Source: Microbulbifer litoralis
GTDB taxonomy: Bacteria; Pseudomonadota; Gammaproteobacteria; Pseudomonadales; Cellvibrionaceae
DNA length: 64,000 nucleotides
Assembly (NCBI RefSeq): GCF_023634065.1
Contig: NZ_JALKCV010000005.1
Coordinates: 1 to 64,000, forward strand
Direction of reading: 5' to 3'
Part shown: positions 35,804 to 44,691 of the stretch, piece after piece
How positions within the stretch are numbered: the first letter of the stretch is position 1
How the letters are laid out: every line of letters starts with the position of its first letter
The notes under the pieces: model-generated
The model's database searches: none
Seen by the model: only the letters and a program-made list of their open reading frames with translations
Told to the model about the DNA's origin: nothing
Program-made: the position numbers and the translations under genes

Positions 35804-35852
35804 AGTCCCGAGTCCCGAGTCCCGAGTCCCGAGTCCCGAGTCCCGAGTCCCG
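35804..35852. repeat. Heptanucleotide tandem array, 7 x AGTCCCG
   Basis: Seven perfect head-to-tail copies of AGTCCCG, 49 bp in all, between the NRDE gene and the first L,D-transpeptidase. Single or double copies of the heptamer occur elsewhere (22485, 53202), so the array looks like an expanded dispersed unit and is expected to vary in copy number by slippage. Confidence 0.95.
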
Positions 35853-35882
35853 ATTAGTGTCAAATGAATCCCACGCCAAGCA

Positions 35883-35925
35883 AATTCCGGATTTGTTGCC
35901 ATACTTAATCTCACAGACCGGAATT
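35883..35925 (+). other. Inverted repeat in the 407-bp leader of the first L,D-transpeptidase
   Basis: AATTCCGG (35883-35890) and CCGGAATT (35918-35925) form an 8-bp inverted repeat around 27 bases that include TACTTAAT. The 407-bp gap 35729-36135 otherwise holds the heptamer array; I see no clear sigma-70 promoter. A binding site or a looped operator is possible. Confidence 0.4.
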
Positions 35926-36135
35926 GGTTGAGTTTCGCGCAACACCGGCAGCGGAACCCGACCTCCGGCCTCTATAAGGAAGGTCGCGCGGGACGCATGA
36001 CACAGGCGAACAGTCGGTGCAAATCGACGATAATCGGGACCGCTTCGCCGCAGGTTGGGAAGGTATAAACGATCTGGCGTCCGGCTTACGGCCACAGACA
36101 GGCACAACCGGGCCCTGCAGCATCGCTGAGGTACC

Positions 36136-38091
36136 ATGTCGTATTTCAACCCAGAGCGCCGCAAACACAAATCCCCGCTGCCAATGCTGATCCTCGGCAG
36201 TCTGTGCGTGTTTGCCCTTTACTACGCCTTCGCCGCCAACCAGAAAACGGTACCGGTGCTGCCGGAAAACGCCGTGCGCCCACACCTGGTCTACTGGCTG
36301 GAGGAAAACCCCGATGCCTGGCCGGCCCAGGACCCCATTTTCAATCCCGCCGCGGTGCGGCGCATCTACCAGCGCACCGACTACCGGCTGCTGTGGTTCG
36401 ACAACTACAGCCTCAGCGACACCGCCAACGACCTGCTGAAGCAGCTCACCGCCTCCAGTTCCGGCAACCCCAGCAGCATGGTGGACTACCGCTATCACCT
36501 GGGCTATTTCGACCGCACCCTGCGCGATACGCCCCAGCGGCTGCAGATGGCCGCGGTACTGGACGTGCTGCTGACCGACGCCTTCGTCTCCTATGCCCAG
36601 GACACCCAACTGGACAAACTGACGCCGAAAAGCCGCCCCCAGCGAGATATCACGCCGGTCTACAATGGCGGCGGCGGTTTCGAGCTGGCGGGACTGACGG
36701 CCCGCAGACAGAGCAACACATCCAGCGGCCGCAAGTACTTTCGGGGCTACAACCGCGGCAGCAGCAATGCCACCAGCCGCTATTACATGCGCAGCCACGA
36801 ACAGGCCGGCAGTCGTGAGCGCGCCGCCGATGGCATCGATCGCTCGCGCCACTACTCCAGCCGCTATCAGCGGCGTTACAACAACCGCAGCTACGGCAAC
36901 TCGCGCTTCTCCGCCGGCGGCCTGCCGCCGCGCAATGGCAGCCGCACCTACTACGACGAAAACGGCCAGCCCGCGGTTGGGCGGGCCTCCGAGCACAGCG
37001 AGGGGCCCTACTACGAGGAAAACACGCGCTACGGCGGCGACGCCACGGCCCTGCGCAACGAGCTGGCGCGCATGCGCGATATCGCAGCCAGCGGTCGCTG
37101 GCGGCCCATGCCCCCGGGGCCGGCGATGACCATCGGCGCCAAACACCCCCACGTCGCCCTGCTGCGCCACATGCTGACCCTCTACGGCGACTACCGCGGT
37201 TACTACGGCTACGGTGGCGAGAACGACAAGTTCGACCGGGGCCTGCACGAGTCGGTACTGCGCTTCCAGGAGCGTCACGGCCTCAAACCCGACGGCATCG
37301 TCGGCCGCGAGACCCGCAAACGGCTGAACCTGTCGCCCACCGCGCGGGCGCAGATCATCGAGACCAACATCCGCCGTCGCGAGTCCCTGCCGAACGACCT
37401 GGGAGACCGTTTCATACAGGTGAATGTACCCGCTTACCGCCTCCAGTATGTGGAGAACGAGTGGGTCAAACTGTCCATGAACGTGGTGGTGGGCAAGAAG
37501 AAACACGCCACCCCGGAGATCACCACCCGCGTCAGCCGCGTGGTCTTCAACCCCACCTGGACAGTGCCGCGCAGCATTCTGGTCAACGAACTGCTGCCCA
37601 AGGCCCGCGCCAATCCCACCGGCATGGAGAACATGGGCTACCGCGTGGTCAGCGGCAGCGGCGAGCACCTGCCGCTGACACCGAAGAACCTGTCCGCCGC
37701 CGGCGCCGGCTCCTACCTGATGCGCCAGATGGGCGGCGAGGACAACATCCTCGGTCGGGTGAAGTTCGAGATTCCCAACAAGGACGATATCTACCTGCAC
37801 GACACCCGCGCGCGCAGTCTCTTCTCGCTGACCGACCGGGATTACAGCCACGGTTGCATCCGCCTGGAGAAACCCCGCCACCTGGCAGAGGCGCTGCTGC
37901 GGCCGCAGGGGAACTGGGATCAGTGGCGCATCGACCAACTGACCGTCGGCGACGAGACCACCGAGGTGAACATGAAGGAAAACGTGAAGGTCTACATCAC
38001 CTACTGGACCGCCTGGGTCGACGGTGAGGGCCGACTCAACTTCCGCGACGATATCTACGGCAAGGACGGGCTGGCCGCCAACCAGTGGTGA
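36136..38091 (+). CDS. L,D-transpeptidase (YcbB-like), membrane-anchored, with a disordered insertion
   Basis: A 651-aa periplasmic peptidoglycan cross-linking enzyme: an L,D-transpeptidase forms 3-3 bonds between meso-DAP residues or anchors proteins. It has a single N-terminal span (about 15-33), a YcbB scaffold-like region (about 45-165), a Gly/Ser/Arg/Tyr/Asn-rich stretch (about 178-300), a PG-binding helix bundle (about 330-400), and the YkuD domain (about 425-640) with catalytic Cys574 in SHGCIRLE. It is the longest of three neighbouring paralogues; only it has the insertion and the scaffold. Ribosome site GAGG before ATG 36136. Confidence 0.92.
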   Translation: MSYFNPERRKHKSPLPMLILGSLCVFALYYAFAANQKTVPVLPENAVRPHLVYWLEENPDAWPAQDPIFNPAAVRRIYQRTDYRLLWFDNYSLSDTANDLLKQLTASSSGNPSSMVDYRYHLGYFDRTLRDTPQRLQMAAVLDVLLTDAFVSYAQDTQLDKLTPKSRPQRDITPVYNGGGGFELAGLTARRQSNTSSGRKYFRGYNRGSSNATSRYYMRSHEQAGSRERAADGIDRSRHYSSRYQRRYNNRSYGNSRFSAGGLPPRNGSRTYYDENGQPAVGRASEHSEGPYYEENTRYGGDATALRNELARMRDIAASGRWRPMPPGPAMTIGAKHPHVALLRHMLTLYGDYRGYYGYGGENDKFDRGLHESVLRFQERHGLKPDGIVGRETRKRLNLSPTARAQIIETNIRRRESLPNDLGDRFIQVNVPAYRLQYVENEWVKLSMNVVVGKKKHATPEITTRVSRVVFNPTWTVPRSILVNELLPKARANPTGMENMGYRVVSGSGEHLPLTPKNLSAAGAGSYLMRQMGGEDNILGRVKFEIPNKDDIYLHDTRARSLFSLTDRDYSHGCIRLEKPRHLAEALLRPQGNWDQWRIDQLTVGDETTEVNMKENVKVYITYWTAWVDGEGRLNFRDDIYGKDGLAANQW

Positions 38092-38251
38092 CGTCCAGAA
38101 TGCGGAATGGATGAATGCGGGATGCCGACCTGGCCGTGATAACGCGTTCATCATTCCGCATCCCCATTATTCCCTTAAGGTATTTCGACCCGACCGCCCC
38201 GCAGGTTACCAATGTGAGCAAGGCGAAGCGTCCAGCTCACAGGGGTAATCC

Positions 38252-39505
38252 ATGGGAATCGGTCATCCGCTCGAAATCACCCGCCACTGCAGCGCCCTGG
38301 CGCTGATCCTGGCCCTGTCCCTGGCGAGCGAAATGCCGCTCGCCGACAGCGACACCGCGCAACAACCAGCACCAACAACCGCCGAAACAGAGGCCACGGA
38401 TCCCTACACTCCCTACGGCCGGCAGTACGCGCTGATGCGCGAGGAGCTGGCGCGCTACCGCGCGCTGGCCGAGGGCGACCAGTGGCAACCGCTCGACGAC
38501 GGCCAGGCGCTGGCCCCCGGTATGCGCGACCCGCGCGTGGCGCAGTTGCGCAGCCTGCTGATGCAGTACGGCGACTACCAACTGAGCGATGACACCAACA
38601 AAAGCGCCGCCGCCGACGAGTACGACGAGGCGCTGCAGCAGGCGGTGCGCCGCTTCCAGCGCCGCCACGGCCTGAAAGAGGACGCGCTGGTGGACGACCG
38701 CACCCGCGCGCGCCTGAACGTCAGGCCGGAACAGCGGGTCCGCACCCTGACCGCCAACCTGCAGCGCTGGGAGCAGATGCCCAAGGACCTGGGACCGCGC
38801 TATATCCTGGTCAATATTCCCGATTTCAGCCTGCGCCTGGTGGATGGCGATCGGGACCAGTTCCGCATGCGCGTGGTGGTCGGCAAGACCAAGCACAAGA
38901 CACCACAATTGACCACGCGCATGACCCGTGTGGTGTTCAACCCCATCTGGCGCGTGCCGCGCAATATCGCCCTGCGCGAACTGCTGCCCAAAGGCGGCGC
39001 CAGCCTGTCCGCCAAGGGCTACCGGCTGGTCAACCACCGCGGCCGCTCGGTGCCCTTCACCCGCGGCAACATCGCCGGCATCCGCCGCGGCAAAGTGATG
39101 CTGCACCAGAAGGGCGGGCCGGGTAACGCCCTCGGCCGGGTCAAATTCGTCATTCCCAACAAACAGGCCATTTTCCTGCACGATACCAACAGCAAGCACC
39201 TGTTCCGGCGCAGTCAGCGCGCCTTCAGTCACGGCTGCATCCGCCTGGAAAAACCGCTGGAGTTCGCCCGCATGATGCTGCGCGAACAAAACAACTGGGG
39301 CGCGGAGAAAGTGGAACGCGCCCTCGCCAGCCAGCGCACCCAGGGGATCGAATTGCAGAACCCGATCCCGGTATACATCGCCTACTGGACCGCCTGGGTC
39401 GACGAGGAGGGGCTGCTGCAGTTCCGACCGGACATCTACGAGCGCGACACGCCCGAGAACTCCAGCGCCGACGCCGGCGACACCGACAGCAACCAACCGG
39501 GGTGA
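38252..39505 (+). CDS. L,D-transpeptidase family protein, short paralogue
   Basis: A 417-aa exported protein with a signal peptide (about 1-32), a PG-binding domain (about 90-155: AQLRSLLMQYGDY..FQRRHGLKEDALVDDRT) and a YkuD domain with catalytic Cys329 in FSHGCIRLEKP. It lacks the scaffold region of the first paralogue. YkuD halves share VVFNP-WxVPR and LGRVKF-PNK motifs, so they derive from one ancestor. ATG 38252 with GGGG; stop is 3 bp before the third copy. The 160-bp gap before it holds ATTCCGCATTC repeats and no clear promoter. Confidence 0.93.
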   Translation: MGIGHPLEITRHCSALALILALSLASEMPLADSDTAQQPAPTTAETEATDPYTPYGRQYALMREELARYRALAEGDQWQPLDDGQALAPGMRDPRVAQLRSLLMQYGDYQLSDDTNKSAAADEYDEALQQAVRRFQRRHGLKEDALVDDRTRARLNVRPEQRVRTLTANLQRWEQMPKDLGPRYILVNIPDFSLRLVDGDRDQFRMRVVVGKTKHKTPQLTTRMTRVVFNPIWRVPRNIALRELLPKGGASLSAKGYRLVNHRGRSVPFTRGNIAGIRRGKVMLHQKGGPGNALGRVKFVIPNKQAIFLHDTNSKHLFRRSQRAFSHGCIRLEKPLEFARMMLREQNNWGAEKVERALASQRTQGIELQNPIPVYIAYWTAWVDEEGLLQFRPDIYERDTPENSSADAGDTDSNQPG

Positions 39506-39508
39506 ACT

Positions 39509-40714
39509 ATGGCGAGCCGACATGCGCTTCGCCGGCACCTGCTGGCGACGCTGATCTGCCTGGCCCTGGCGCCCGCCGTGTATGCGGCGCGTACGCCACC
39601 GGACCCTGAGCGCGCGGTGAATCCGGCCACCGCCGGCGCCGACCTGCGAGCCGCCGCAGAGCGCTACCGCCGGCTGGCGAACAGGTGGCAACCACTGGCG
39701 GACGGCCCGCCGCTCAGAGCCGGGGATCGCGACCAGCGGGTACTGCAACTGCGCCGGCTGCTGCGACTGCTGGGCGACTATCGCGGCCTGCCGGGCCCCC
39801 TGGAAATCCGCAACCGCGACCCGGAACGCTTCGACAGCGGCCTGCAGCGGGCGGTGGAACACTACCAGCGCCGCCACGGCCTCGAGCCCAACGGTATCGC
39901 CGGCCCCCACACCCTGGCGGAACTGGCGGTGTCGCCAGCGGAACGGGCCCGCCGACTGGAGTTGAACGCCGAGCGCTGGGATCGCCTCGAAGTCCCCCGC
40001 GACGGCCGCTATGTACTGGTGAATGTCCCCGACTACCGGCTGCAACTGGTGGACAGGGGCCTGGTAACCCTGGACATGAAGACCGTGGTGGGAAAAACCA
40101 GCAGCCGCACCCCGTCGATGCGCAGCCGTATCACCAACGTGGTCTTCAACCCCACCTGGACGGTACCGCGCAGTATCCTGCTGACAGAGCTGTTGCCGAA
40201 AGCGCGCAACAACCCGCAGGCCATGCACGAGCGGGGCTATCGCGTGGTGAGCTACGGCGATGGCGATACCGCCCCCATCTCCGCCGAGGGGATATCCCGC
40301 GCCGCCCACGGCAACGCGACCCTGCGCCAGGTCAGCGGCCCCGGCAATACCCTCGGCCGGGTCAAGTTCGTGATGCCGAACAAGCAGTCGATCTTCCTGC
40401 ACGACACCCAGGCCCAGAGCCTGTTCGGATTCCGCCAACGCGCCTTCAGCCACGGCTGTATCCGCCTAGAGCGGCCGGAGGAGCTGGCCTACGCACTGCT
40501 CGGCCGCCAGGGATGGGACAGGACCCGCGTAGCCCGGGCCACGGTGGGCGACGAGAGCGTCAATATCCGGGTGGAAAGGCCGCCGCGGCTGTATATCGCC
40601 TACCTGACCGCCTGGATCGACGAGCACGGTCGCGCCCAGTTCCGCCCGGATATCTACCACCGCGACCGGACAACCCGCTCCGAACAGCCGGGAACAGTTC
40701 CCGCCAATCGCTGA
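39509..40714 (+). CDS. L,D-transpeptidase family protein, third paralogue
   Basis: A 401-aa exported protein, signal peptide about 1-26 (LLATLICLALAPAVYA), PG-binding domain (about 75-140, RRHGLEPNGIAGPHTL), and a YkuD domain with catalytic Cys317 in FSHGCIRLERP. Same architecture as the second copy. It overlaps its operon mate by only 3 bp of spacer, so both are translated from one mRNA. Substrates (3-3 cross-links or DAP exchange) cannot be assigned by sequence. Confidence 0.93.
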   Translation: MASRHALRRHLLATLICLALAPAVYAARTPPDPERAVNPATAGADLRAAAERYRRLANRWQPLADGPPLRAGDRDQRVLQLRRLLRLLGDYRGLPGPLEIRNRDPERFDSGLQRAVEHYQRRHGLEPNGIAGPHTLAELAVSPAERARRLELNAERWDRLEVPRDGRYVLVNVPDYRLQLVDRGLVTLDMKTVVGKTSSRTPSMRSRITNVVFNPTWTVPRSILLTELLPKARNNPQAMHERGYRVVSYGDGDTAPISAEGISRAAHGNATLRQVSGPGNTLGRVKFVMPNKQSIFLHDTQAQSLFGFRQRAFSHGCIRLERPEELAYALLGRQGWDRTRVARATVGDESVNIRVERPPRLYIAYLTAWIDEHGRAQFRPDIYHRDRTTRSEQPGTVPANR

Positions 40715-41048
40715 AACGCCCCCAGCCACTGGGCCGCGGGCCCGCTTTTCCCCGATCGGGGCCAAATGACACGCAACAGTCACAAAAAAATTATTTTTCT
40801 GTTTTTGCCTCCGGGTGACAACGCTGTCTCATGAACGCCCGGCCACCTGCCGTCAGCGCCATTCGATCCGGCCACCGGCTTAGCCTCAGCAGAAATAAAA
40901 TACCAGCGGATCTCTTCGATCGATTCTTCATTACCCGGTTGCCGTTTGTAACAACCGGTTATTTTTTGTACATTTCTCTCAACCCCAAATGGCGCCAAAA
41001 GCCACACGGGGCACGACGAGAAACACACGACAAGGCGGAAACAGGGTT
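40715..41048. other. 334-bp gap before the DUF882 gene
   Basis: Holds GGGCCGCGGGCCC (40731-40743) and CCCCGATCGGGG (40750-40761), a perfect 12-bp palindrome, then AT-rich bases ending in AACCGGTT (near 40954-40963). TTGCCG or TTGTAA upstream of a TTTTTTG stretch is too weak to call as a promoter. No gene is visible here. Confidence 0.3.
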
Positions 41049-41582
41049 ATGAAGAATCCATCCAGACGCCGGTTCCTGGCAGTTACCTGTGCAACAGCGG
41101 CAGCGGTCAGTGCCGGACCGACATTCGCGAAGGTAGGCTCCTCGCGTACCTTGAAAATGCGCAACCTGCACACCGGGGAAAGGCTGAACGCCGCCTACTG
41201 GTCCAACGGTGACTACAGCAGCAGCGGCCTGAAGCAATTCAACCGACTGTTGCGCGACCATCGCCAGAACGAGTCCACACGCATGGACCCGAAACTTCTG
41301 GACCTGGTGCACAAGCTGAAAGAGAAGCTGAACTACAACGGCGAGATCCAGATCATCTCCGGTTATCGCACCGCCAAGACCAACGCCATGCTGCGTTCGC
41401 GCTCCAGCGGTGTCGCCAAGCGCAGCTACCACACCCGCGGTATGGCGATCGACCTGCGCATGCCGGGTGTACCGCTGAGCAAGGTGCGGCGCGCGGCGCT
41501 GGACCTGAGATTGGGCGGCGTGGGTTACTACCCGAAGAGTAACTTCGTACACGTCGACACCGGTCCGGTACGCCGCTGGTAA
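41049..41582 (+). CDS. DUF882 (YcbK-like) Tat-exported M15-family peptidase
   Basis: A 177-aa protein with a Tat signal peptide (SRRRFLAVTCATAAAVSAG, cut near TFA), followed by an M15-like metallopeptidase domain. SGYRTAKTNAMLRSR then SYHTRGMAIDLRMPG gives the His and Asp zinc ligands, and NFVHVDTGPVRRW gives the C-terminal His. YcbK-type proteins sit beside YcbB-type L,D-transpeptidases in E. coli and probably act on peptidoglycan peptides. ATG 41049 is preferred over upstream GTG/ATG candidates because the Tat signal begins there. A terminator follows. Confidence 0.88.
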   Translation: MKNPSRRRFLAVTCATAAAVSAGPTFAKVGSSRTLKMRNLHTGERLNAAYWSNGDYSSSGLKQFNRLLRDHRQNESTRMDPKLLDLVHKLKEKLNYNGEIQIISGYRTAKTNAMLRSRSSGVAKRSYHTRGMAIDLRMPGVPLSKVRRAALDLRLGGVGYYPKSNFVHVDTGPVRRW

Positions 41583-41620
41583 TCGCGGCCGTCGCCCCTA
41601 CGGGGCGATCCGTTGACCCA

Positions 41621-41648
41621 AAAACCCGGCCTCACGGCCGGGTTTTTC
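41621..41648 (+). terminator. Rho-independent terminator after the DUF882 gene
   Basis: AAAAACCCGGCC (41621-41632) pairs with GGCCGGGTTTTT (41637-41648) around a 4-base loop, a stem able to work in both directions. It ends the peptidoglycan block. Confidence 0.85.
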
Positions 41649-41743
41649 TGTATGGGAACCCGGAACTCCGGGGAGATTGCGCCGTGCGCACCGCCGGGAC
41701 AACCCCACCCCAGCAGTCAATTGCCGGGCTGCAGCGCGACCGA

Positions 41744-42916
41744 TCAGTTGTCGGAGGGCAGTGCCACCGGGGTCATCTCCTCCTCGGCAACCGGCACCCG
41801 GGTGGTCCCCGCCATCAGGCCGGCGATCCGCTCCAGCAGCGCCCGCGCCCGGGCGAGCTTCTCAAGTTCCGCCAGTTCCATCGGGTCCTCCATCTTGACC
41901 AGCAGTTCCTCCAGTTGCTCGAAGCTCTGTTCCAGTGCATTGACCTGGTGGCGGTCCAGCAGCAGCTCGGCCAGCCCGCTGCCCTCCGCCGGCAACCAGC
42001 TGGCCTGCAGCGTTTTCAGTATCGCCAGCAGCGCCAGCTTGGAATCCGCCGCACGGGCGCTCTCGACATCGCTCTCGGAACTCTCCGGCAGGCGCCGCAG
42101 CAGCTCTTCGTCCACCACCCGGGTATGGATGGCGCGCACCTGCTGCAGGCGCTCGACCGGCGCCAGCGCCAGGAAGTGGCGCGACAGGTCGTTGGCCGCA
42201 TAGGGCCAGCGCCGTACCAGGCCATCGGCATCCTCGGCCAGCGCCTCGCCGATCAGGCGGGTCAGCTGGCGCCGCCGGTTGACGGCCAGCGCCTCGGGTT
42301 TCTCGCCCTTGTCGACGGCGACAAACTCCTTCGCGGCGCGCTCGCCGGTGGGCCCCCAGAGCATGATCTCCATCGCGTGGAAACCGGTGCTGGCCTCCTC
42401 GTTGGCGGTCAGGCGGTGCTGGCGGCGCAGATTGGTCAGTGTCAGTTCGATGGCGGTGTCGTTGACGATACCGCTGTCGGAGTAGCCCGGCACAGTATCC
42501 AGGTAGCCCGGCTGCACCGGCCAGCTGTCCAGCGCCAGCACCAGTTTGCGGCCCTGGTCGCGGATCTCCGCCGGGGCAAACCCCAGTTGGATATAGGGCA
42601 GCGCCGCGGCAAACTGGCGGTGTGCATCCAGCCACGCCAGCTTGGCCGCTTCCAGGTGATCCTCGTTGGGGCGCTCCAGCAGCGTCCCCACCGCGTGGTT
42701 GAGCGCCTCCACGGCCGCGCGCACGTCGATCAGTTGCGCCTCACCGGTCTGCCAGATATCCCGCGACAGGGTTTCGGCCGCCTCTGTATCCACTGCCTCG
42801 GGCACCGGCTTCGGTTTTTCCGCTACCGGCTGCCCGGCCTCGCTGCCCTTTTCACAGGCACCCAGGGACAGCAACATCGCCATAAACGCAAGCCGCCACA
42901 GCCGGCCGCGCCGCAT
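41744..42916 (-). CDS. Imelysin (M75) family lipoprotein
   Basis: A 390-aa lipoprotein of the imelysin/EfeO/IrpA family, involved in iron or insulin-type metal uptake in relatives. The lipobox is LGAC (about 17-20 of the mature prediction), and the family core has GFHAMEIMLWG with the GxHxxE metal-type motif. It also contains LALDSWPVQPGYLDTVPGY. Start: ATG 42916, which gives a signal peptide and has GGAG 6 bases before it, rather than 42991. Its 5' end nearly abuts the HAD gene. An iron role is inferred from the family only. Confidence 0.8.
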   Translation of the reverse strand: MRRGRLWRLAFMAMLLSLGACEKGSEAGQPVAEKPKPVPEAVDTEAAETLSRDIWQTGEAQLIDVRAAVEALNHAVGTLLERPNEDHLEAAKLAWLDAHRQFAAALPYIQLGFAPAEIRDQGRKLVLALDSWPVQPGYLDTVPGYSDSGIVNDTAIELTLTNLRRQHRLTANEEASTGFHAMEIMLWGPTGERAAKEFVAVDKGEKPEALAVNRRRQLTRLIGEALAEDADGLVRRWPYAANDLSRHFLALAPVERLQQVRAIHTRVVDEELLRRLPESSESDVESARAADSKLALLAILKTLQASWLPAEGSGLAELLLDRHQVNALEQSFEQLEELLVKMEDPMELAELEKLARARALLERIAGLMAGTTRVPVAEEEMTPVALPSDN

Positions 42917-42983
42917 CGTATCTCCGCTCACAGAATTCCCCACTTCAAAGCTATCGATTGACAATGCCCCGGTTTCCCGGGCC

Positions 42984-43655
42984 TCACTCATCGCCGCGCA
43001 GGCTGATCACCGGCCAGCCGCGACTCTCGGCCTCGGCCTGCAGGCGCGGATCGGGGTCCACGGCCACCGGGTGCTCCACCTCCCGCAGCAGCGGCAGGTC
43101 GTTGATGGAGTCGCTATAGAACCACTTCTCGGCGGCACTGTAGGCCGGGTTGTGGGCCAGCCACTGGTGCAGTCGCAGCACCTTGCCACCCTGGAAACAG
43201 GGCTCCCCGGCCACGCGGCCGGTAAAGCGGCCCTCCACCTCCTCCGGTTCCGTGGCCAGCAGTGTGTCCACACCCAGGCGCTCCGCGATCGGCTCCACCA
43301 CAAAGCGGTTGGTGGCGGTAATGATCATGATATGGTGGCCCTCGCGGCGGTGCCGGTCGATCAGCGCCTCCGCCTGCGGCAGCCAGATCTCGCTGATCAC
43401 CTCCTCCATGAAGGCCCGCTGCAGGTTGCCCAGTTGGCCGCGGGACAGCTGTGCCAGCGGCTCCAGGGCGAACTCCAGGTAGGCAAAGATATCCAGCTCA
43501 CCGCTCTGGTAGTCCCGGTAGAAGCGATCGTTGGCGGAGCGGTAGCGCTCCCCGTCGACATGTTCGCGCTCCACCAGGAACTCGCCCCAGGCGTGGTCGC
43601 TGTCGCCGCCGATCAAGGTGTTGTCCAGGTCAAATATCGCCAACTGCACCGCCAT
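42984..43655 (-). CDS. HAD-IB family (SerB-like) phosphatase
   Basis: A 223-aa HAD hydrolase. The catalytic motif I is DLDNTLIGGDSD (DxDxT), motif II lies in IITATNRFVVEPIAERLG, and motif III/IV in KWFYSDSINDLPLL. The insertion of the HAD-IB class gives specificity; phosphoserine or a related phosphorylated alcohol is likely but unproven. ATG 43655 with GAGGGAG is preferred to a TTG at 43664. It precedes the imelysin gene on the same strand. Confidence 0.9.
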   Translation of the reverse strand: MAVQLAIFDLDNTLIGGDSDHAWGEFLVEREHVDGERYRSANDRFYRDYQSGELDIFAYLEFALEPLAQLSRGQLGNLQRAFMEEVISEIWLPQAEALIDRHRREGHHIMIITATNRFVVEPIAERLGVDTLLATEPEEVEGRFTGRVAGEPCFQGGKVLRLHQWLAHNPAYSAAEKWFYSDSINDLPLLREVEHPVAVDPDPRLQAEAESRGWPVISLRGDE

Positions 43656-43864
43656 CTCCCTCAACTGTTAACTATAGGTCCTGCCGCGAATTCACCGCCA
43701 GCGGCCCCCGGGGCGGAGATTTTAACCCGACGGCGCCGCTGGCACAGTGCGCGTGTCACTTAAGCCCTAATTGCCGCCCCAGTTTCCCACATGCGGAGGC
43801 ACCGGCGTCCATCCCGCGCCACGCCCGCTTCACCGGACCGCCGCGGCTGTGCGGCGCAGCCCAA

Positions 43865-43893
43865 TTGCCGTAATACCCACGCTGTGGAACAAT
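43865..43893 (+). promoter_or_regulatory. Candidate promoter for rppH-ptsP
   Basis: TTGCCG (43865-43870), 17-bp spacer, AACAAT (43888-43893). Both hexamers are 4/6 matches with ideal spacing, and the predicted start lies about 80 bp before the TTG codon of rppH. Confidence 0.4.
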
Positions 43894-43980
43894 GCTGGAC
43901 AAGATATACGCGGCCGGCAGCCGGTCGGACTCGGGTCCCACAGGCTCCCCGCCGCATACAGACGAATCGAGGACGGTATT

Positions 43981-44616
43981 TTGGGCGACGGCAAGCCGGC
44001 TCAGTCCGGGCGCAAAAACCGCCGCAGGTCCGCCAGACAGTCCAGCCGCAGCGACAACCCGGGCAACAATCGCAAAAACCGGGCGCAGGGCGGCGACAAC
44101 AACAGCAGTAACATCGACGCCGAGGGCTTCCGTCCCAATGTCGGCATCATTGTTCTGAACGCCCGCGGCGAGGCACTGTGGGCGCGGCGGATCGGCGGCA
44201 AGGACGCCTGGCAATTCCCCCAGGGCGGCATCAATCCCGGCGAGGCTCCGGAACAGGCGCTCTATCGCGAGCTCTACGAGGAGATCGGGCTGACCCGCGA
44301 CCAGGTCAGCATGATTGCCTGCACCCGCGGCTGGCTGCGCTACCGGTTGCCGCAGCGGTTGATCCGCAAGCGCTCGGAACCCCTGTGTATCGGCCAGAAG
44401 CAGAAGTGGTACCTGCTCAAGCTGGAAGCGCCGGAGAGCAGCATCAGTTTCAATAACGGCTACAAGCCGGAGTTCGACCAGTGGCGCTGGGTCAGTTACT
44501 GGCACCCGCTGAGCAAGGTGGTGACCTTCAAGCGCGAGGTGTATCGCCGCGCGCTGACCGAACTGGTGCCGCAGCAGATACAATTGGAGAAGCGCTGGCT
44601 GCGCGAGCAGGAATAG
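43981..44616 (+). CDS. rppH: RNA pyrophosphohydrolase with a basic N-terminal tail
   Basis: Nudix enzyme converting the 5' triphosphate of mRNAs to monophosphate to trigger decay. The 211-aa protein has the Nudix box [23 protein letters not shown] and RppH-specific [11 protein letters not shown] and [12 protein letters not shown]. Odd: about 45 residues precede FRPNVG, rich in Gly, Arg, Lys, Asn and Ser, with no relation to the usual short MIDxDGFRPN start. The TTG at 43981 has GAGGA 8 bases before it and is the only in-frame start before the domain. ptsP follows, as in E. coli. Confidence 0.93.
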   Translation: MGDGKPAQSGRKNRRRSARQSSRSDNPGNNRKNRAQGGDNNSSNIDAEGFRPNVGIIVLNARGEALWARRIGGKDAWQFPQGGINPGEAPEQALYRELYEEIGLTRDQVSMIACTRGWLRYRLPQRLIRKRSEPLCIGQKQKWYLLKLEAPESSISFNNGYKPEFDQWRWVSYWHPLSKVVTFKREVYRRALTELVPQQIQLEKRWLREQE

Positions 44617-44691
44617 CCGCCGGGCGGGTTGCTATCGGCTCGCGCTCCCGAACCAGCCCCGAAACTTGCGATATAAGGGAAGGACGAACCT

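Noticed and set aside
35804..35852. CRISPR array
   Set aside because: The repeat is a 7-bp head-to-tail unit with no spacers and no cas gene nearby.
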